A stretch of 64,000 bases of DNA. It comes from Paenibacillus profundus. GTDB lineage: Bacteria; Bacillota; Bacilli; Paenibacillales; Paenibacillaceae. The notes below the pieces were generated by a model. It saw only the letters and a list, made by a program, of their open reading frames with translations. It was not told the DNA's origin and did not search any database. Positions 10,709 through 19,259 of the stretch are shown one piece after another. The DNA lies in the NCBI RefSeq assembly GCF_021369635.1, contig NZ_JAJNBZ010000003.1, forward strand, positions 186,168 to 250,167. The letters are read 5' to 3'. A program made the translations under genes and the position numbers. Within the stretch, counting starts at the first letter, position 1, and each line of letters starts with the position of its first letter.

Positions 10709-11749
10709 TTAACAAAATGACATCGTTATCTTCCCTACCCCGTCAGCCGAGGACACCTCCGCTAAGGCTCCATTGACCAAAGTCAATTGCGGGGGAACAT
10801 GACCAATGTCGACATCATAGATGACAGGAATCTGTAAATCATCGAAGATGTGGTGCAGCGCATCCTGCAGTTCGAAATTTTGGGTTGGCGCATAACCATT
10901 TGGTCTCCCAAAAAGAAAACCGTTCGTATTTTCGAACCACCTGCATTGCTTCATCTGCCATAAACGCCTGTATATATCGGCCGCACTCATTTCACTGCTT
11001 TCCATGTACCATATGATCCCGTCATGTTTGCAATATTTTTGGGAGAACTCATTTATTGGCGCAAATGGTGTGCCGACAAGGATAGATAAGGTATCCAGAC
11101 AACCGCCTAACAGTCTCCCTGCAAAACGAAGCCCGCAAGCTGAATCCTCTTCCTGGCCGAGCGTCTTCCAACTTGTCGGGGTATCCAATTGATATCCGGG
11201 AGTGGAGAAGTCCCAGAAAGACTGAAAGAAAGCCGAGGAGGACTGAACAACGGTTTGGTTATGTTCCGTGTTCAAAACGTCCTCCCAACGGGCAGTAGTC
11301 TCATCCCAATTGCCGGAACCGAGCTCGATATAATTCACTCCATGCGCCGTAGCGCATCCTGTTCGCAACGTATAGGCGAAGTTGAACGTGCTGATATCCG
11401 AGTATCCCAAAATCCATTTAGGCTGCTGATTTTTCAATGAATCCCAATCCAAGAGAGGCAATATTTCCATAAGGAATTCCCCACCCCAAGGCGGAATAAC
11501 AGCGTTCACTTTCTCATCTGACAGAACGGCTTGAAGTTCGCGCGCCCTTTGCTCCTTGCCAGAACTAACGCATTTATCATTCGTCCAAATCGTATTTCCT
11601 TCGATGACCTCGTACCCCAAATCCTCGAACGCCAGTTTTGATCGTGTCAGTAAATGATGCAAGTGTTCTTCAACCCCACTGGAAGGGGCGGTAATGGCAA
11701 TGCAATCTCCTTTTCTTAGCGGTGCAGGATATTTGATTGTGTCGGACAA
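10709..11749 (-). CDS. LD-carboxypeptidase (peptidase S66, MccF/LdcA family)
   Basis: About 346 residues. Serine peptidases of this family cleave the L,D bond of muropeptide tetrapeptides or hydrolyse microcin C-type aminoacyl-nucleotides. Visible: N-terminal APLRKGDCIAITAPSSG, nucleophile in LGYSDIST, IPPWGGEF, catalytic Glu in IWYMESSE and His in DVDIGHVPPQ. The start is unclear: homologues begin near KYPAPL, and the frame is open to a TTG at 11863; I placed it at TTG 11749. MccF-like self-immunity proteins share the W-Y-x-E-S-S region, so antibiotic resistance is possible. A DnaA-box cluster lies just upstream. Confidence 0.85.
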   Translation of the reverse strand: MSDTIKYPAPLRKGDCIAITAPSSGVEEHLHHLLTRSKLAFEDLGYEVIEGNTIWTNDKCVSSGKEQRARELQAVLSDEKVNAVIPPWGGEFLMEILPLLDWDSLKNQQPKWILGYSDISTFNFAYTLRTGCATAHGVNYIELGSGNWDETTARWEDVLNTEHNQTVVQSSSAFFQSFWDFSTPGYQLDTPTSWKTLGQEEDSACGLRFAGRLLGGCLDTLSILVGTPFAPINEFSQKYCKHDGIIWYMESSEMSAADIYRRLWQMKQCRWFENTNGFLFGRPNGYAPTQNFELQDALHHIFDDLQIPVIYDVDIGHVPPQLTLVNGALAEVSSADGVGKITMSFC

Positions 11750-11917
11750 TTGATGGAATGACGCATGCTGATTTTCATGCTTGCTTCTGACGAAAAATAT
11801 GTGTTCATGAAAGTCACAGGTTATGCACAAAATCGCCCCATGCAAATGAGAACTTTTTTGCAAGCCAACTTCGTTTTTTTTATTGGTGCACCAGTATTTA
11901 TTTATTGTAAACCAACA

Positions 11918-12069
11918 TTATCCACCGATTTATCCACATTATCCACAGGGAAACCACTTTTGTGTGCAAAATCTATCCCCTTTTTCATGGCAAATAGAAC
12001 TTAAGTCCTGAAAGGCTGTAAGCGTTATATCCACATTTTCAACAGGATATGTGGATAACTTTGTCCACA
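11918..12069. promoter_or_regulatory. Cluster of six DnaA-box sequences
   Basis: TTATCCACC at 11918-11926, TTATCCACA at 11930-11938 and again at 11939-11947 (abutting), ATATCCACA at 12027-12035, TGTGGATAA (reverse box) at 12050-12058 and TTGTCCACA at 12061-12069. Three are perfect consensus boxes. No dnaA, dnaN or other origin genes are near, so this is a DnaA-binding cluster away from oriC, in the gap downstream of leuA. Confidence 0.75.
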
Positions 12070-12074
12070 CTGGC

Positions 12075-13688
12075 TTAGGATATCTCTTTGGCATGCGCTT
12101 GAACAGCTGCTGGAACGGCTTCGATCTCACTATCCCCGCTGTTCTCTTGGGCGCGAAGCGCTTGATTGCATGCCGCGATATAGGCTTGCGCAGCAGCCAG
12201 CACAATATCTTGATTCATGGCGCTTCCTTGATACGTATGATCGTGCAGGGACACCGCGACGACGGCCTCGCCCGACGCTTCTTCTCCAGAAGACAGGGAA
12301 TGCAGCTCCAAGTCTTCAAATTGGACCGGTGCCTGCACAGATTGCGCGATTGCCCGAATGACTGCTTCAATTGGCCCGCTGCCAACTCCCGCATAAGTAG
12401 ATTCCAGCCCTGTCGCTTGATCCTTGACCGTAACGGAAGCGACACGAGCGCGAGAACTGCCCGCGATCACCTGCACATCGAGCAGTTGAATGGGTTCCAG
12501 TTGCTGATGCAGCGTCTCCCCGATGCATTGCAGCAATTGATCGTCCGTGACGACCTTTTGCTTATCTGCTATTTCCTTAAAGCGATCGTATACCTCATCC
12601 AATTCTATCGTGTCCAACTGCACTCCATATTGAGCAGCACGATGCTTCAACGCATGTCGACCTGAATGCTTGCCGAGAATGATCATATGATGCGGAATGC
12701 CAAGCTTCACCGGATCCATAATTTCATAGGTGCTGCGATGCTTCAGCAATCCATCTTGGTGAATGCCTGATTCGTGCTGGAAGGCGTTGCGTCCGACGAC
12801 AGGCTTATTGAAGGCAATTGGAAAATGCATCATACGGCTGACCATGCGCGACGTCTCATACAAGTACTCGGGCCGGATTTGCGTGTCGGCTTGCAAAGCT
12901 TCGCCTCTTGTGTCGAGCGCCATGATGAGCTCCTCCAGCGCGCAATTCCCCGTGCGTTCTCCGACCCCGTTCACAGTCACTTCGATCTGCGTGGCGCCCG
13001 CCTGGATTGCGGCAAGGCTGTTTGCCACGGCCAGACCCAAGTCATTATGGCAGTGCGCGCTGAAGGTTACATGCTCCGCTCCGCGTGCTCCTTGACGCAC
13101 CTTCCGGAATAAGGCCCCGTATTCTTCAGGCAGTGCGTAACCGACCGTATCGGGGAGATTGATGATGGTCGCCCCTTCTTCAATGGCCGCCTCCACCATT
13201 TCGACGACGTAATCCACATCCGCGCGAGTCGCATCCATGGCCGTAAATTCGATCCGCTCGACGAATTGCTTTGCGTAAGCGACCGTTTCCCGCGCCATCT
13301 GCTTTACCTCTGCCCGTGATTTGCGCAGTTGGTGCTTCAGATGGATATCCGAGGCGGAGACGAAGACATGGATGCGGCGAGAGGCGGCATCCGCTGTTGC
13401 GCGCACTGCCGCATCAATATCGCCGCGCACCGCCCGTGCAAAGCCGCAGATCTCCACCTCTGGCAGCATGCGCGAGATACGCTGCACCGCTTCGAACTCG
13501 CCTGGACTGGATACCGGGAAGCCCGGCTCCATAACATCTACTCCAAGCCGTGCCAGTTGAGACGCCAGCGTCAGCTTCTGATCCAGCGTCAAAGCAGCGC
13601 CAGGCGCTTGCTCTCCGTCGCGAAGCGTTGTATCGAATATGTGGATTCTCTTCCCGTTCATGCTATGAAAGTGATGTTCATTATTCAT
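12075..13688 (-). CDS. leuA: 2-isopropylmalate synthase
   Basis: 537 residues. Condenses acetyl-CoA with 2-oxoisovalerate, the committed step of leucine synthesis. The catalytic motif FDTTLRDGEQAPGAALT is at about residues 17-33, with HCHNDLGLAVANS (metal-binding His) near 215, GERTGNCALEE and the C-terminal LeuA regulatory domain (about 380-520) that binds leucine. ATG 13688 is preceded by GGAGG at eight bases; an ATG nine bases upstream touches the site, and the open frame further up runs into the T-box. Transcription is controlled by two leucine T-boxes. It stands alone, without leuBCD. Confidence 0.97.
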   Translation of the reverse strand: MNNEHHFHSMNGKRIHIFDTTLRDGEQAPGAALTLDQKLTLASQLARLGVDVMEPGFPVSSPGEFEAVQRISRMLPEVEICGFARAVRGDIDAAVRATADAASRRIHVFVSASDIHLKHQLRKSRAEVKQMARETVAYAKQFVERIEFTAMDATRADVDYVVEMVEAAIEEGATIINLPDTVGYALPEEYGALFRKVRQGARGAEHVTFSAHCHNDLGLAVANSLAAIQAGATQIEVTVNGVGERTGNCALEELIMALDTRGEALQADTQIRPEYLYETSRMVSRMMHFPIAFNKPVVGRNAFQHESGIHQDGLLKHRSTYEIMDPVKLGIPHHMIILGKHSGRHALKHRAAQYGVQLDTIELDEVYDRFKEIADKQKVVTDDQLLQCIGETLHQQLEPIQLLDVQVIAGSSRARVASVTVKDQATGLESTYAGVGSGPIEAVIRAIAQSVQAPVQFEDLELHSLSSGEEASGEAVVAVSLHDHTYQGSAMNQDIVLAAAQAYIAACNQALRAQENSGDSEIEAVPAAVQAHAKEIS

Positions 13689-13744
13689 TGTATTCATCCT
13701 CCAGTATCCATTAATTATTGATGTACACATACGCTTCCATTTCC

Positions 13745-14040
13745 ACAAAAAAATCCTGTCGTCTCTAAAATATAGAGACGACAGGATGCTGCCGCGGTAC
13801 CACTCCAATTGAGGCGATGGCGAACGTAAACGTAACGTTGCCATGCTTCCGCTTGATCCTTGTAACGGGAGGGACCGTAGCGGCCTAACACTTCGCTGTA
13901 GCTCGAAATCGATCGACCATACAGCTTCGCATTCAGCAGCTCCACTTCCAGGCGAGTTCAGACCGTTCCGCCGCTGCGTCGCACCATCCCGCAGCTCTCT
14001 GACAAGGCGTCTATTGTCTTACTACTCCTGTTCATCGTGT
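13745..14040 (-). ncRNA. T-box riboswitch 2 (leucine) directly upstream of leuA
   Basis: On the minus strand: Stem I elements CAGGAGTAGTAAG and AGAGAGCTGCGGG..GGTGCGACGCAGC, a TGAACTCGCCT stretch that can supply a CUC (Leu) specifier, the T-box GAGTGGTACCGCGGCAG (13789-13805), and a terminator with perfect arms TCCTGTCGTCTCT / AGAGACGACAGGA followed by seven T. UGGU in the T-box matches an acceptor end with discriminator A, as in tRNA-Leu. Uncharged tRNA-Leu would stabilise the antiterminator and allow leuA expression. Confidence 0.93.
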
Positions 14041-14104
14041 TATCTTATTCATGTCTATAGGTTCGTTCCAAATGATGTCTTAATTTCGAGTTATGTTTCT
14101 GAAA

Positions 14105-14441
14105 ATAAAAAACCCGTCGTCTCGATTAGAGACGACAGGTGTTCTGCCGTGGTACCACTCTACTTGATGGGCCTTCATCTTCGCGAAAGATGAAGCAGCC
14201 ATCCGCTTCATACGCACAACGTCGGGCCTATGTCCGGACATTCGTCGCTGTGCGCGCCCGATGACGGGGGCTCCGTAATGGCGTACTTCATAGTCGATTC
14301 CACCATTCCGCTCGCAGGCGAGTTCAGGTCAACTGCCGCTGCGTCGCACCATCCCGCAGCTCTCTTAGACAAGTCTATACCTTACTACTCCTGGTCCTAG
14401 CGTTTCACCGATATTCCCATTCCATGGAAGGATTAGGTTTG
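14105..14441 (-). ncRNA. T-box riboswitch 1 (leucine), first of a tandem pair
   Basis: Same architecture as the second copy: CAGGAGTAGTAAGG, AGAGAGCTGCGGG..GGTGCGACGCAGC, TGAACTCGCCT with CUC specifier candidate, T-box GAGTGGTACCACGGCAG (14144-14160) and terminator CCTGTCGTCTC taat GAGACGACGGG + TTTTTT. It begins at the predicted start of the leuA promoter. Two consecutive terminators must both be overcome, which should sharpen the leucine response. Confidence 0.93.
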
Positions 14442-14447
14442 TTGAAT

Positions 14448-14476
14448 ATTATATTGTCCATTGCAAGCATAGTCAA
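14448..14476 (-). promoter_or_regulatory. Sigma-A promoter of the leuA leader
   Basis: Minus strand TTGACT, exactly 17 bases, TATAAT. Near-consensus. The start would be at about 14441, so the leader is roughly 750 bases. Confidence 0.88.
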
Positions 14477-14600
14477 TACCTTTTGAACAAATAGTTGATC
14501 ACTTAGCTAATAAAAGTCGGAACTATATATGTTGTACTCAATCATTCTCTGCGGTCTAAGTAAGATCCGTTGGAAAATAATCCAGTAAAATGTACAACTT

Positions 14601-15650
14601 TTACTTATCGGTAGACCAGCCTTCTAGGGAGAACTGCGGTTCTGCTGTGAAATCAAGCGAAGTGAATTGTCCGCTCTTCCATTTCAAATAGGCGGCAGCG
14701 CCAATCATCGCCGCATTATCGCTGCAGTATTCGAATGGCGGTACGAGAAGCGGTACGCCTTCCGCCTTGCAGCATTCACTTAAAGCCGCACGGAGACCGC
14801 GATTCGCCGCCACGCCGCCACAGAGCAACAGCTGCTTCACTTTGTACTCTTGTACGGCACGCATCGCTTTGCCCGTCAGCACGTCGATTACTGATTCCTG
14901 AAATCCGCGTGCTACCGCAGCATGAATCGACAGTTCACCGCGCATTTTCGCTTGATTCAACGCATTCAAGACCGCAGACTTCAAGCCGCTGAAGCTAAAG
15001 TCATAGGAATCCGAATCCAGCCAAGCGCGCGGCAGCTCAGTAACATCGTCAGCCTCGCCAGCCAAGCGGTCGATATGCGGGCCGCCCGGATAAGGAAATC
15101 CGACGGCCCGTGCTACTTTATCATAGGCTTCGCCAACAGCGTCGTCTCTAGTCTTCCCAATTACGCGGAACTGCCCTTCGCTCTCGATATGGACAAGCTC
15201 TGTGTGTCCACCGGACACGACAAGCGCCATACAAGGGTATACCAATTGTTCCGTAAGTTGATTGGCATATATATGTCCTGCAATATGATGTGTGCCGATG
15301 AGCGGAATATCCAACGCCATGGCCAACGCCTTCGCGGCGACAATGCCGACGAGCAGCGAGCCTACAAGGCCTGGACCTTGCGTTACAGCAATCGCATCCA
15401 CATCCGACATCCTAATGCCCGCTTCGTCAACCGCTTGTTCCAGCATGACCGTTATCGTCTCCACATGCTTGCGGGAGGCAATCTCCGGTACGACGCCGCC
15501 GAAGCGGCGGTGAACGTCGATTTGACTCGACACCATATTGGACAACACTTCGCGTCCGTCACGCACGATCGCTACCGACGTCTCGTCGCAGCTCGTTTCT
15601 ATGGCCAGAATAATGCATGATTTCGATGGTGCAGAACTACAATTTATCAA
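14601..15650 (-). CDS. tsaD: tRNA threonylcarbamoyladenosine transferase TsaD
   Basis: About 349 residues. Transfers threonylcarbamoyl to A37 of ANN-decoding tRNAs, with TsaB and TsaE. Motifs: LAIETSCDETSVAIV at the N-terminus, RRFGGVVPEIASRKH, metal-binding HHIAGH, GYPGGPHID-like loop, and GGVAANRGLR near the C-terminus. TTG 15650 has AGGTGA five bases upstream and is my preferred start; a GTG at 15659 is in frame without a site. Last gene of tsaE-tsaB-rimI-tsaD, the same set as ydiB-ydiE in B. subtilis. Confidence 0.97.
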   Translation of the reverse strand: MINCSSAPSKSCIILAIETSCDETSVAIVRDGREVLSNMVSSQIDVHRRFGGVVPEIASRKHVETITVMLEQAVDEAGIRMSDVDAIAVTQGPGLVGSLLVGIVAAKALAMALDIPLIGTHHIAGHIYANQLTEQLVYPCMALVVSGGHTELVHIESEGQFRVIGKTRDDAVGEAYDKVARAVGFPYPGGPHIDRLAGEADDVTELPRAWLDSDSYDFSFSGLKSAVLNALNQAKMRGELSIHAAVARGFQESVIDVLTGKAMRAVQEYKVKQLLLCGGVAANRGLRAALSECCKAEGVPLLVPPFEYCSDNAAMIGAAAYLKWKSGQFTSLDFTAEPQFSLEGWSTDK

Positions 15651-15713
15651 TAAATTCACCTGCTTTAGTCATTCGACGCTATTGAAAGAAGATGGAATTT
15701 TCACCGCCAACAT

Positions 15714-16265
15714 CTATGCCAAATCCGTCCACATAATCAACGCGTCTTCTTGATTGTCTGAATAGTAACCTTTTCGAATCCCGCAGCCTGTAAATCCGAA
15801 CTTGGCGTATAGCTGCTGTGCCACTTGATTGGATACACGAACTTCCAAGGTCATCTTCTGCATTTGAAGCGCCATGGCGCGCACCACCAGCTCTAAGAGC
15901 AGACGCTCGCCCAGTCCATGACCCCGAAATTCGGGAAGAACGGCAATATTCGTAATGTGCGCCTCATCAAGAACCGTCCACATACCGGCATAACCGATAA
16001 TACGTTCCTCGAAAATCATGACGACATATTTAGCAAAATGATTTTGCGTCAGCTCGTTGCGAAAGGCATCTGGTGTCCACGGCATCGTAAAAGAGGCATG
16101 CTCCACCGTCATGACGCCGGGAATGTCCTCAATAACCATCCAACGAAAGTCGACGGGAACCTCTTCTCTGCCACCACGACGCTTATCTCCCGTTGCACCT
16201 TGCTTATCGGTATCCATTGGTCCTTCAGACGCGGCTTGCTCATCTCTCCGTTCAGCTTGTCCCAT
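15714..16265 (-). CDS. rimI: Ribosomal protein S18-alanine N-acetyltransferase RimI
   Basis: 183 residues, GNAT fold. Acetylates N-terminal alanine of ribosomal protein S18 using acetyl-CoA. Residues 1-40 are a charged, poorly conserved extension; the catalytic domain follows, with VMTVEHASFTMPW, ITNIAVLPEFRGHGLGERLL (acetyl-CoA loop) and LEVRVSNQVAQQLYAKFGF. ATG 16265 follows AAGGAGCG. Lies between tsaB and tsaD, 22 bases after tsaB. Confidence 0.95.
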   Translation of the reverse strand: MGQAERRDEQAASEGPMDTDKQGATGDKRRGGREEVPVDFRWMVIEDIPGVMTVEHASFTMPWTPDAFRNELTQNHFAKYVVMIFEERIIGYAGMWTVLDEAHITNIAVLPEFRGHGLGERLLLELVVRAMALQMQKMTLEVRVSNQVAQQLYAKFGFTGCGIRKGYYSDNQEDALIMWTDLA

Positions 16266-16287
16266 CCGGATCGCGCTCCTTTTACGG

Positions 16288-17145
16288 TTACTTGTTCGCC
16301 CTCGCGGCAGCTTGTTCCTTGGCTAGCAGCTTCGCTTCCGCTTCTGCCAATTGCGTGTAATTCGGCTCGATTCGGTGTGTGTCTGTCCATTCGCCGCTGT
16401 GCCATGCCTGCAGCCCCAATCTGCCGATCCAATGTGACTTCATCGTGCAGGCCACCGCTTGAATCCTTTCGCCGAATTGTGCCTGCAGCGCCTCGATCGC
16501 CTCTCGCTGCGGATCTACCTCACCTACAAACCATACACGCTTCACGGAATGAGCCAACTTGGTACCCTGCTCACCGACGCTCTCCCGCAAAGCTTGCTCG
16601 GTCTCTTCTGCGAGTTGACTGAACAGACGGATACCGTCTTCCTGCTCACGCTGTACATAAGGACATCCGTTCTCTGTTGCCCTGTCTCTTGCAGCAAAGC
16701 GTGCCGTGTAGACCTGTCCCCGTCGTGCATCCATTAACGGAAATATCCAGTCGCCTGTCATTCCTTGCCCCGCACATTGCTGCGACCGTTCCTTACAGCA
16801 CAGCTCCACCCCGCTCAAAGCGAGCGCATGGAGGCTGGATACCCCTATCACCGGCTTACGCCACGCCCAAGCCATCGTCTTGGCCGCCGTTACAGCAATG
16901 CGAACGCCCGTATACGATCCAGGCCCCACACCAACCGTGACCAGATCCACTTCGTTCCCAGTCCAGCCTTGCTCCTTCATCATGGATTGAATGGCAGGCA
17001 CGAGCATAATGGAATGGTTGCGCTCCGCTTGCGATTCATGCTCACAGACGACTTGCTCTTGTCTAAGCAGCGCGACGGTCATCATAGCCGTAGCTGTGTC
17101 CAGAGCCAGTACCTGTTCGTTGTGAATGCCTTGTTGTTCCGCCAT
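16288..17145 (-). CDS. tsaB: tRNA threonylcarbamoyladenosine protein TsaB
   Basis: 285 residues, an ASKHA-fold partner that activates TsaD. N-terminal VLALDTATAMMTVALL and GVGPGSYTGVRIAVTAAKTMAWA are diagnostic. It is longer than the usual ~230 residues because of an insert around 115-190 rich in Cys/Arg/Glu and Gln. GGGAGTATAATC precedes the ATG. Two bases separate it from tsaE. Confidence 0.95.
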   Translation of the reverse strand: MAEQQGIHNEQVLALDTATAMMTVALLRQEQVVCEHESQAERNHSIMLVPAIQSMMKEQGWTGNEVDLVTVGVGPGSYTGVRIAVTAAKTMAWAWRKPVIGVSSLHALALSGVELCCKERSQQCAGQGMTGDWIFPLMDARRGQVYTARFAARDRATENGCPYVQREQEDGIRLFSQLAEETEQALRESVGEQGTKLAHSVKRVWFVGEVDPQREAIEALQAQFGERIQAVACTMKSHWIGRLGLQAWHSGEWTDTHRIEPNYTQLAEAEAKLLAKEQAAARANK

Positions 17146-17147
17146 GA

Positions 17148-17627
17148 TTATACTCCCATCCGTTTAAGTTCGTTCACCCACGTCACATATGGTTCACCGT
17201 AGGCTGTCAGCCGAATAATGCGCTCGTGTTCGCCGTCCGCCTGAATGAATAAGTGAAGATACTTCGGGGGCAAGATCGGCGTAATAATGCTGGACCACTC
17301 CACAAGCGATACCCCATCACCGTAAAAATAATCGTCCAGCCCCAGTTCATCCGCTTCCGCCATCGATATTCGATATACATCCATATGATATAAAGGCAAT
17401 TCAACGCCTTCGTATTCTTTAATGATGGTGAACGTCGGACTATTCACAATTTCCGTAATGCCCAGCGCCTTGGCAACCGCCTGTGAGAACCGGGTCTTGC
17501 CCGCTCCTAAATCGCCATCAAGCCCAATAACCGTACCCGGTTGAAATCGTGCGGCAAGCCGTTCGGCTAACCGCTCCGTATCCGCTTCACTCGTGGATCG
17601 GAAGGCAAATTCCGCTGATTGATTCAT
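17148..17627 (-). CDS. tsaE: tRNA threonylcarbamoyladenosine ATPase TsaE
   Basis: 159 residues. P-loop ATPase that drives the TsaBD cycle. Walker A GDLGAGKTRFSQAVA, then NSPTFTIIKEYEG, LYHMDVYRI and VSLVEWS, all standard for the family. ATG 17627 follows GGAGGGAATT; an upstream ATG at 17654 would place the Shine-Dalgarno inside the coding region. First gene of the operon. Confidence 0.96.
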   Translation of the reverse strand: MNQSAEFAFRSTSEADTERLAERLAARFQPGTVIGLDGDLGAGKTRFSQAVAKALGITEIVNSPTFTIIKEYEGVELPLYHMDVYRISMAEADELGLDDYFYGDGVSLVEWSSIITPILPPKYLHLFIQADGEHERIIRLTAYGEPYVTWVNELKRMGV

Positions 17628-17754
17628 AATTCCCTCCATACAAAGCCACATCAAAATCTATGAGTCGCATCCTCTAGTAACTGATTCATTATTATATCAC
17701 AAATCCTAAGCTGCCAACCGCTTTGTCCCTAAGCTTCCACATCATTCACATCGC

Positions 17755-17790
17755 AAAAAATGACGCCTGCAAGCTGCAGACGCCATCATG
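17755..17790 (-). terminator. Terminator of sspH
   Basis: Minus strand GGCGTCTGCA gct TGCAGGCGTC followed by ATTTTTT; all ten pairs form, two of them G-U. Confidence 0.8.
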
Positions 17791-17802
17791 CGGTTCAATC
17801 AT

Positions 17803-17994
17803 TCACTTTTTCTTCTCTTCCACCAGACGTCCCACGGATACAGTATGGGTATTGGTCGGATTCGTTCCTACTTGAACCGTTGCCATCTCGTTCGCTTCGT
17901 CCACACTCTCTATCCAGACGGGATGCTCGTCATCCAAGCGGACAGGCACTGTATCCGTCATCTCGATAATTTGCTTCGCACGACTAACATGCAT
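17803..17994 (-). CDS. sspH: H-type small acid-soluble spore protein
   Basis: 63 residues, the length of the family. MHVSRAKQIIEMTDTV, PVWIESVDEANEMATV and the TVSVGRLVEEKKK end match SspH proteins packed in the forespore. ATG 17994 follows AAGGAGGAAG; the frame is open upstream to 18117 but that sequence is unlike the family. It is divergent from ku, whose B. subtilis homologue is also made in the forespore. I could not fix a sigma-G promoter. Confidence 0.85.
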   Translation of the reverse strand: MHVSRAKQIIEMTDTVPVRLDDEHPVWIESVDEANEMATVQVGTNPTNTHTVSVGRLVEEKKK

Positions 17995-18176
17995 CGTTAT
18001 CTTCCTCCTTACGGTGTCGCTGTTAACGTGACTCAAAGCTGCCTTTTTCATGCATGGGTAGATCCGAGAAATCGGTCGCATACTGAGAAGAAAGCAGAGT
18101 AATGCACGTAAAAACACGCAATATCACGGAAGAAGGCAAGTACCAGACCCAGTGAAACAACAAAGGAGGGACCGTC

Positions 18177-19256
18177 ATGCATACAGTATGGAAAGGCGCC
18201 ATAAGCTTCGGGCTTGTTCACGTCCCCGTCAAAATGCATACCGCCACTGAAGACAAAGACATCTCAATGCGCATGATTCACAAAGAATGCGGAAGCCCGC
18301 TGTCCTACGTTCGCAGCTGCCCCGTCTGTGACAAAGAAGTCGCTTGGGATGAGATCATAAAAGGATATGAATATGAGAAGGGCAAGTTTGTTCTGTTCGA
18401 CAAGGACGAGTTGGAGCAGTTGCAGGAAGATGCTAACCGGGCCATTACCATTTTGGATTTCGTCGATTTAAAGGAGATCGATCCCGTTTATTTCCAGAAA
18501 ACGTACTATTTGTCCCCTGATCAAGCCGGTTCGAATGCGTACCAGCTACTGCGGGAAGCGTTGAAAGAGACCGCCAAGATTGGCATCGCCAAAGTAACGA
18601 TTCGTGCCAAGAGCAGTCTGGCGGCGATTCGGGTCATCGACAACTGCCTTGTCATGGAGACCATGTTCTATCCAGACGAGATCCGTGCCTTATCTCAGGT
18701 TCCGAACGTCCCTGAGCATGTGGAGGTGAATCCAAAGGAGCTCGACATGGCCAAGCTGCTGATTAGCCAATTATCGACCGAATTTGAACCTGAAAAATAT
18801 ACGGATGAATATCGGGCACGGCTATTGGATCAAATACAGCGGAAGATTGCTGGACAAGAAGTGAGCGCCGCGCCATCCGTGCAGCCTGCGGACAACATCG
18901 TCGACTTGATGGCCGCCTTGCAGGCGAGCATCAATGCGATGAAGCAGCCGCTCGGCACCGATCCGGGCACTGGGCGTGCAGTGGCAACCGCCTCGGGCAC
19001 CGGTGCGGGGGCGGCACCTGCGCCGGCGTCGCGCAAGCCGCGGAAGAAGGCCACAGCCGACCCGTCCGCAGCGGCGGGCGAGGCGAAGGAAGCGGCGCCA
19101 ACGACGCGCCGGCGGACTTCCCGCAAGGCGGCGGCAGGGCTTCCGGCGGAAGCGACTGGCACAGCGCCAGCGGAAGCAGAGCTAGAAGCGAAGCCAGCCG
19201 CTCGCCGCTCGCGGCGCAAGACCGCGAAGAAGCAAGCGGATGAAGCGGCACAGTAG
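18177..19256 (+). CDS. ku: Non-homologous end-joining protein Ku
   Basis: 359 residues. Homodimeric DNA-end binding ring that recruits LigD. Residues 1-255 are the Ku beta-barrel core (MHTVWKGAISFGLVHVPVKM, HKECGSPLSYVRSCPVCDKEV, KGYEYEKGKFVLFDKDEL). Residues ~260-359 are a low-complexity Ala/Pro/Lys/Arg tail with RKPRKK, TRRRTSRK and ARRSRRKTAKK patches, likely for DNA binding, and unusually GC-rich. ATG follows CAAAGGAGGG. Forms an operon with the two split ligD genes. Confidence 0.97.
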   Translation: MHTVWKGAISFGLVHVPVKMHTATEDKDISMRMIHKECGSPLSYVRSCPVCDKEVAWDEIIKGYEYEKGKFVLFDKDELEQLQEDANRAITILDFVDLKEIDPVYFQKTYYLSPDQAGSNAYQLLREALKETAKIGIAKVTIRAKSSLAAIRVIDNCLVMETMFYPDEIRALSQVPNVPEHVEVNPKELDMAKLLISQLSTEFEPEKYTDEYRARLLDQIQRKIAGQEVSAAPSVQPADNIVDLMAALQASINAMKQPLGTDPGTGRAVATASGTGAGAAPAPASRKPRKKATADPSAAAGEAKEAAPTTRRRTSRKAAAGLPAEATGTAPAEAELEAKPAARRSRRKTAKKQADEAAQ

Positions 19257-19259
19257 GCT

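Noticed and set aside
11918-12069. Chromosomal replication origin
   Set aside because: DnaA boxes are present, but dnaA, dnaN, gyrB, recF and an AT-rich unwinding stretch are absent.
12051-12665. Plus-strand frame opposite the leuA 3' end
   Set aside because: Antisense to conserved LeuA sequence; codon pattern follows the leuA frame.
13715-13945. Minus-strand frame across the second leuA T-box
   Set aside because: Runs through the conserved T-box and terminator, so it is not coding.
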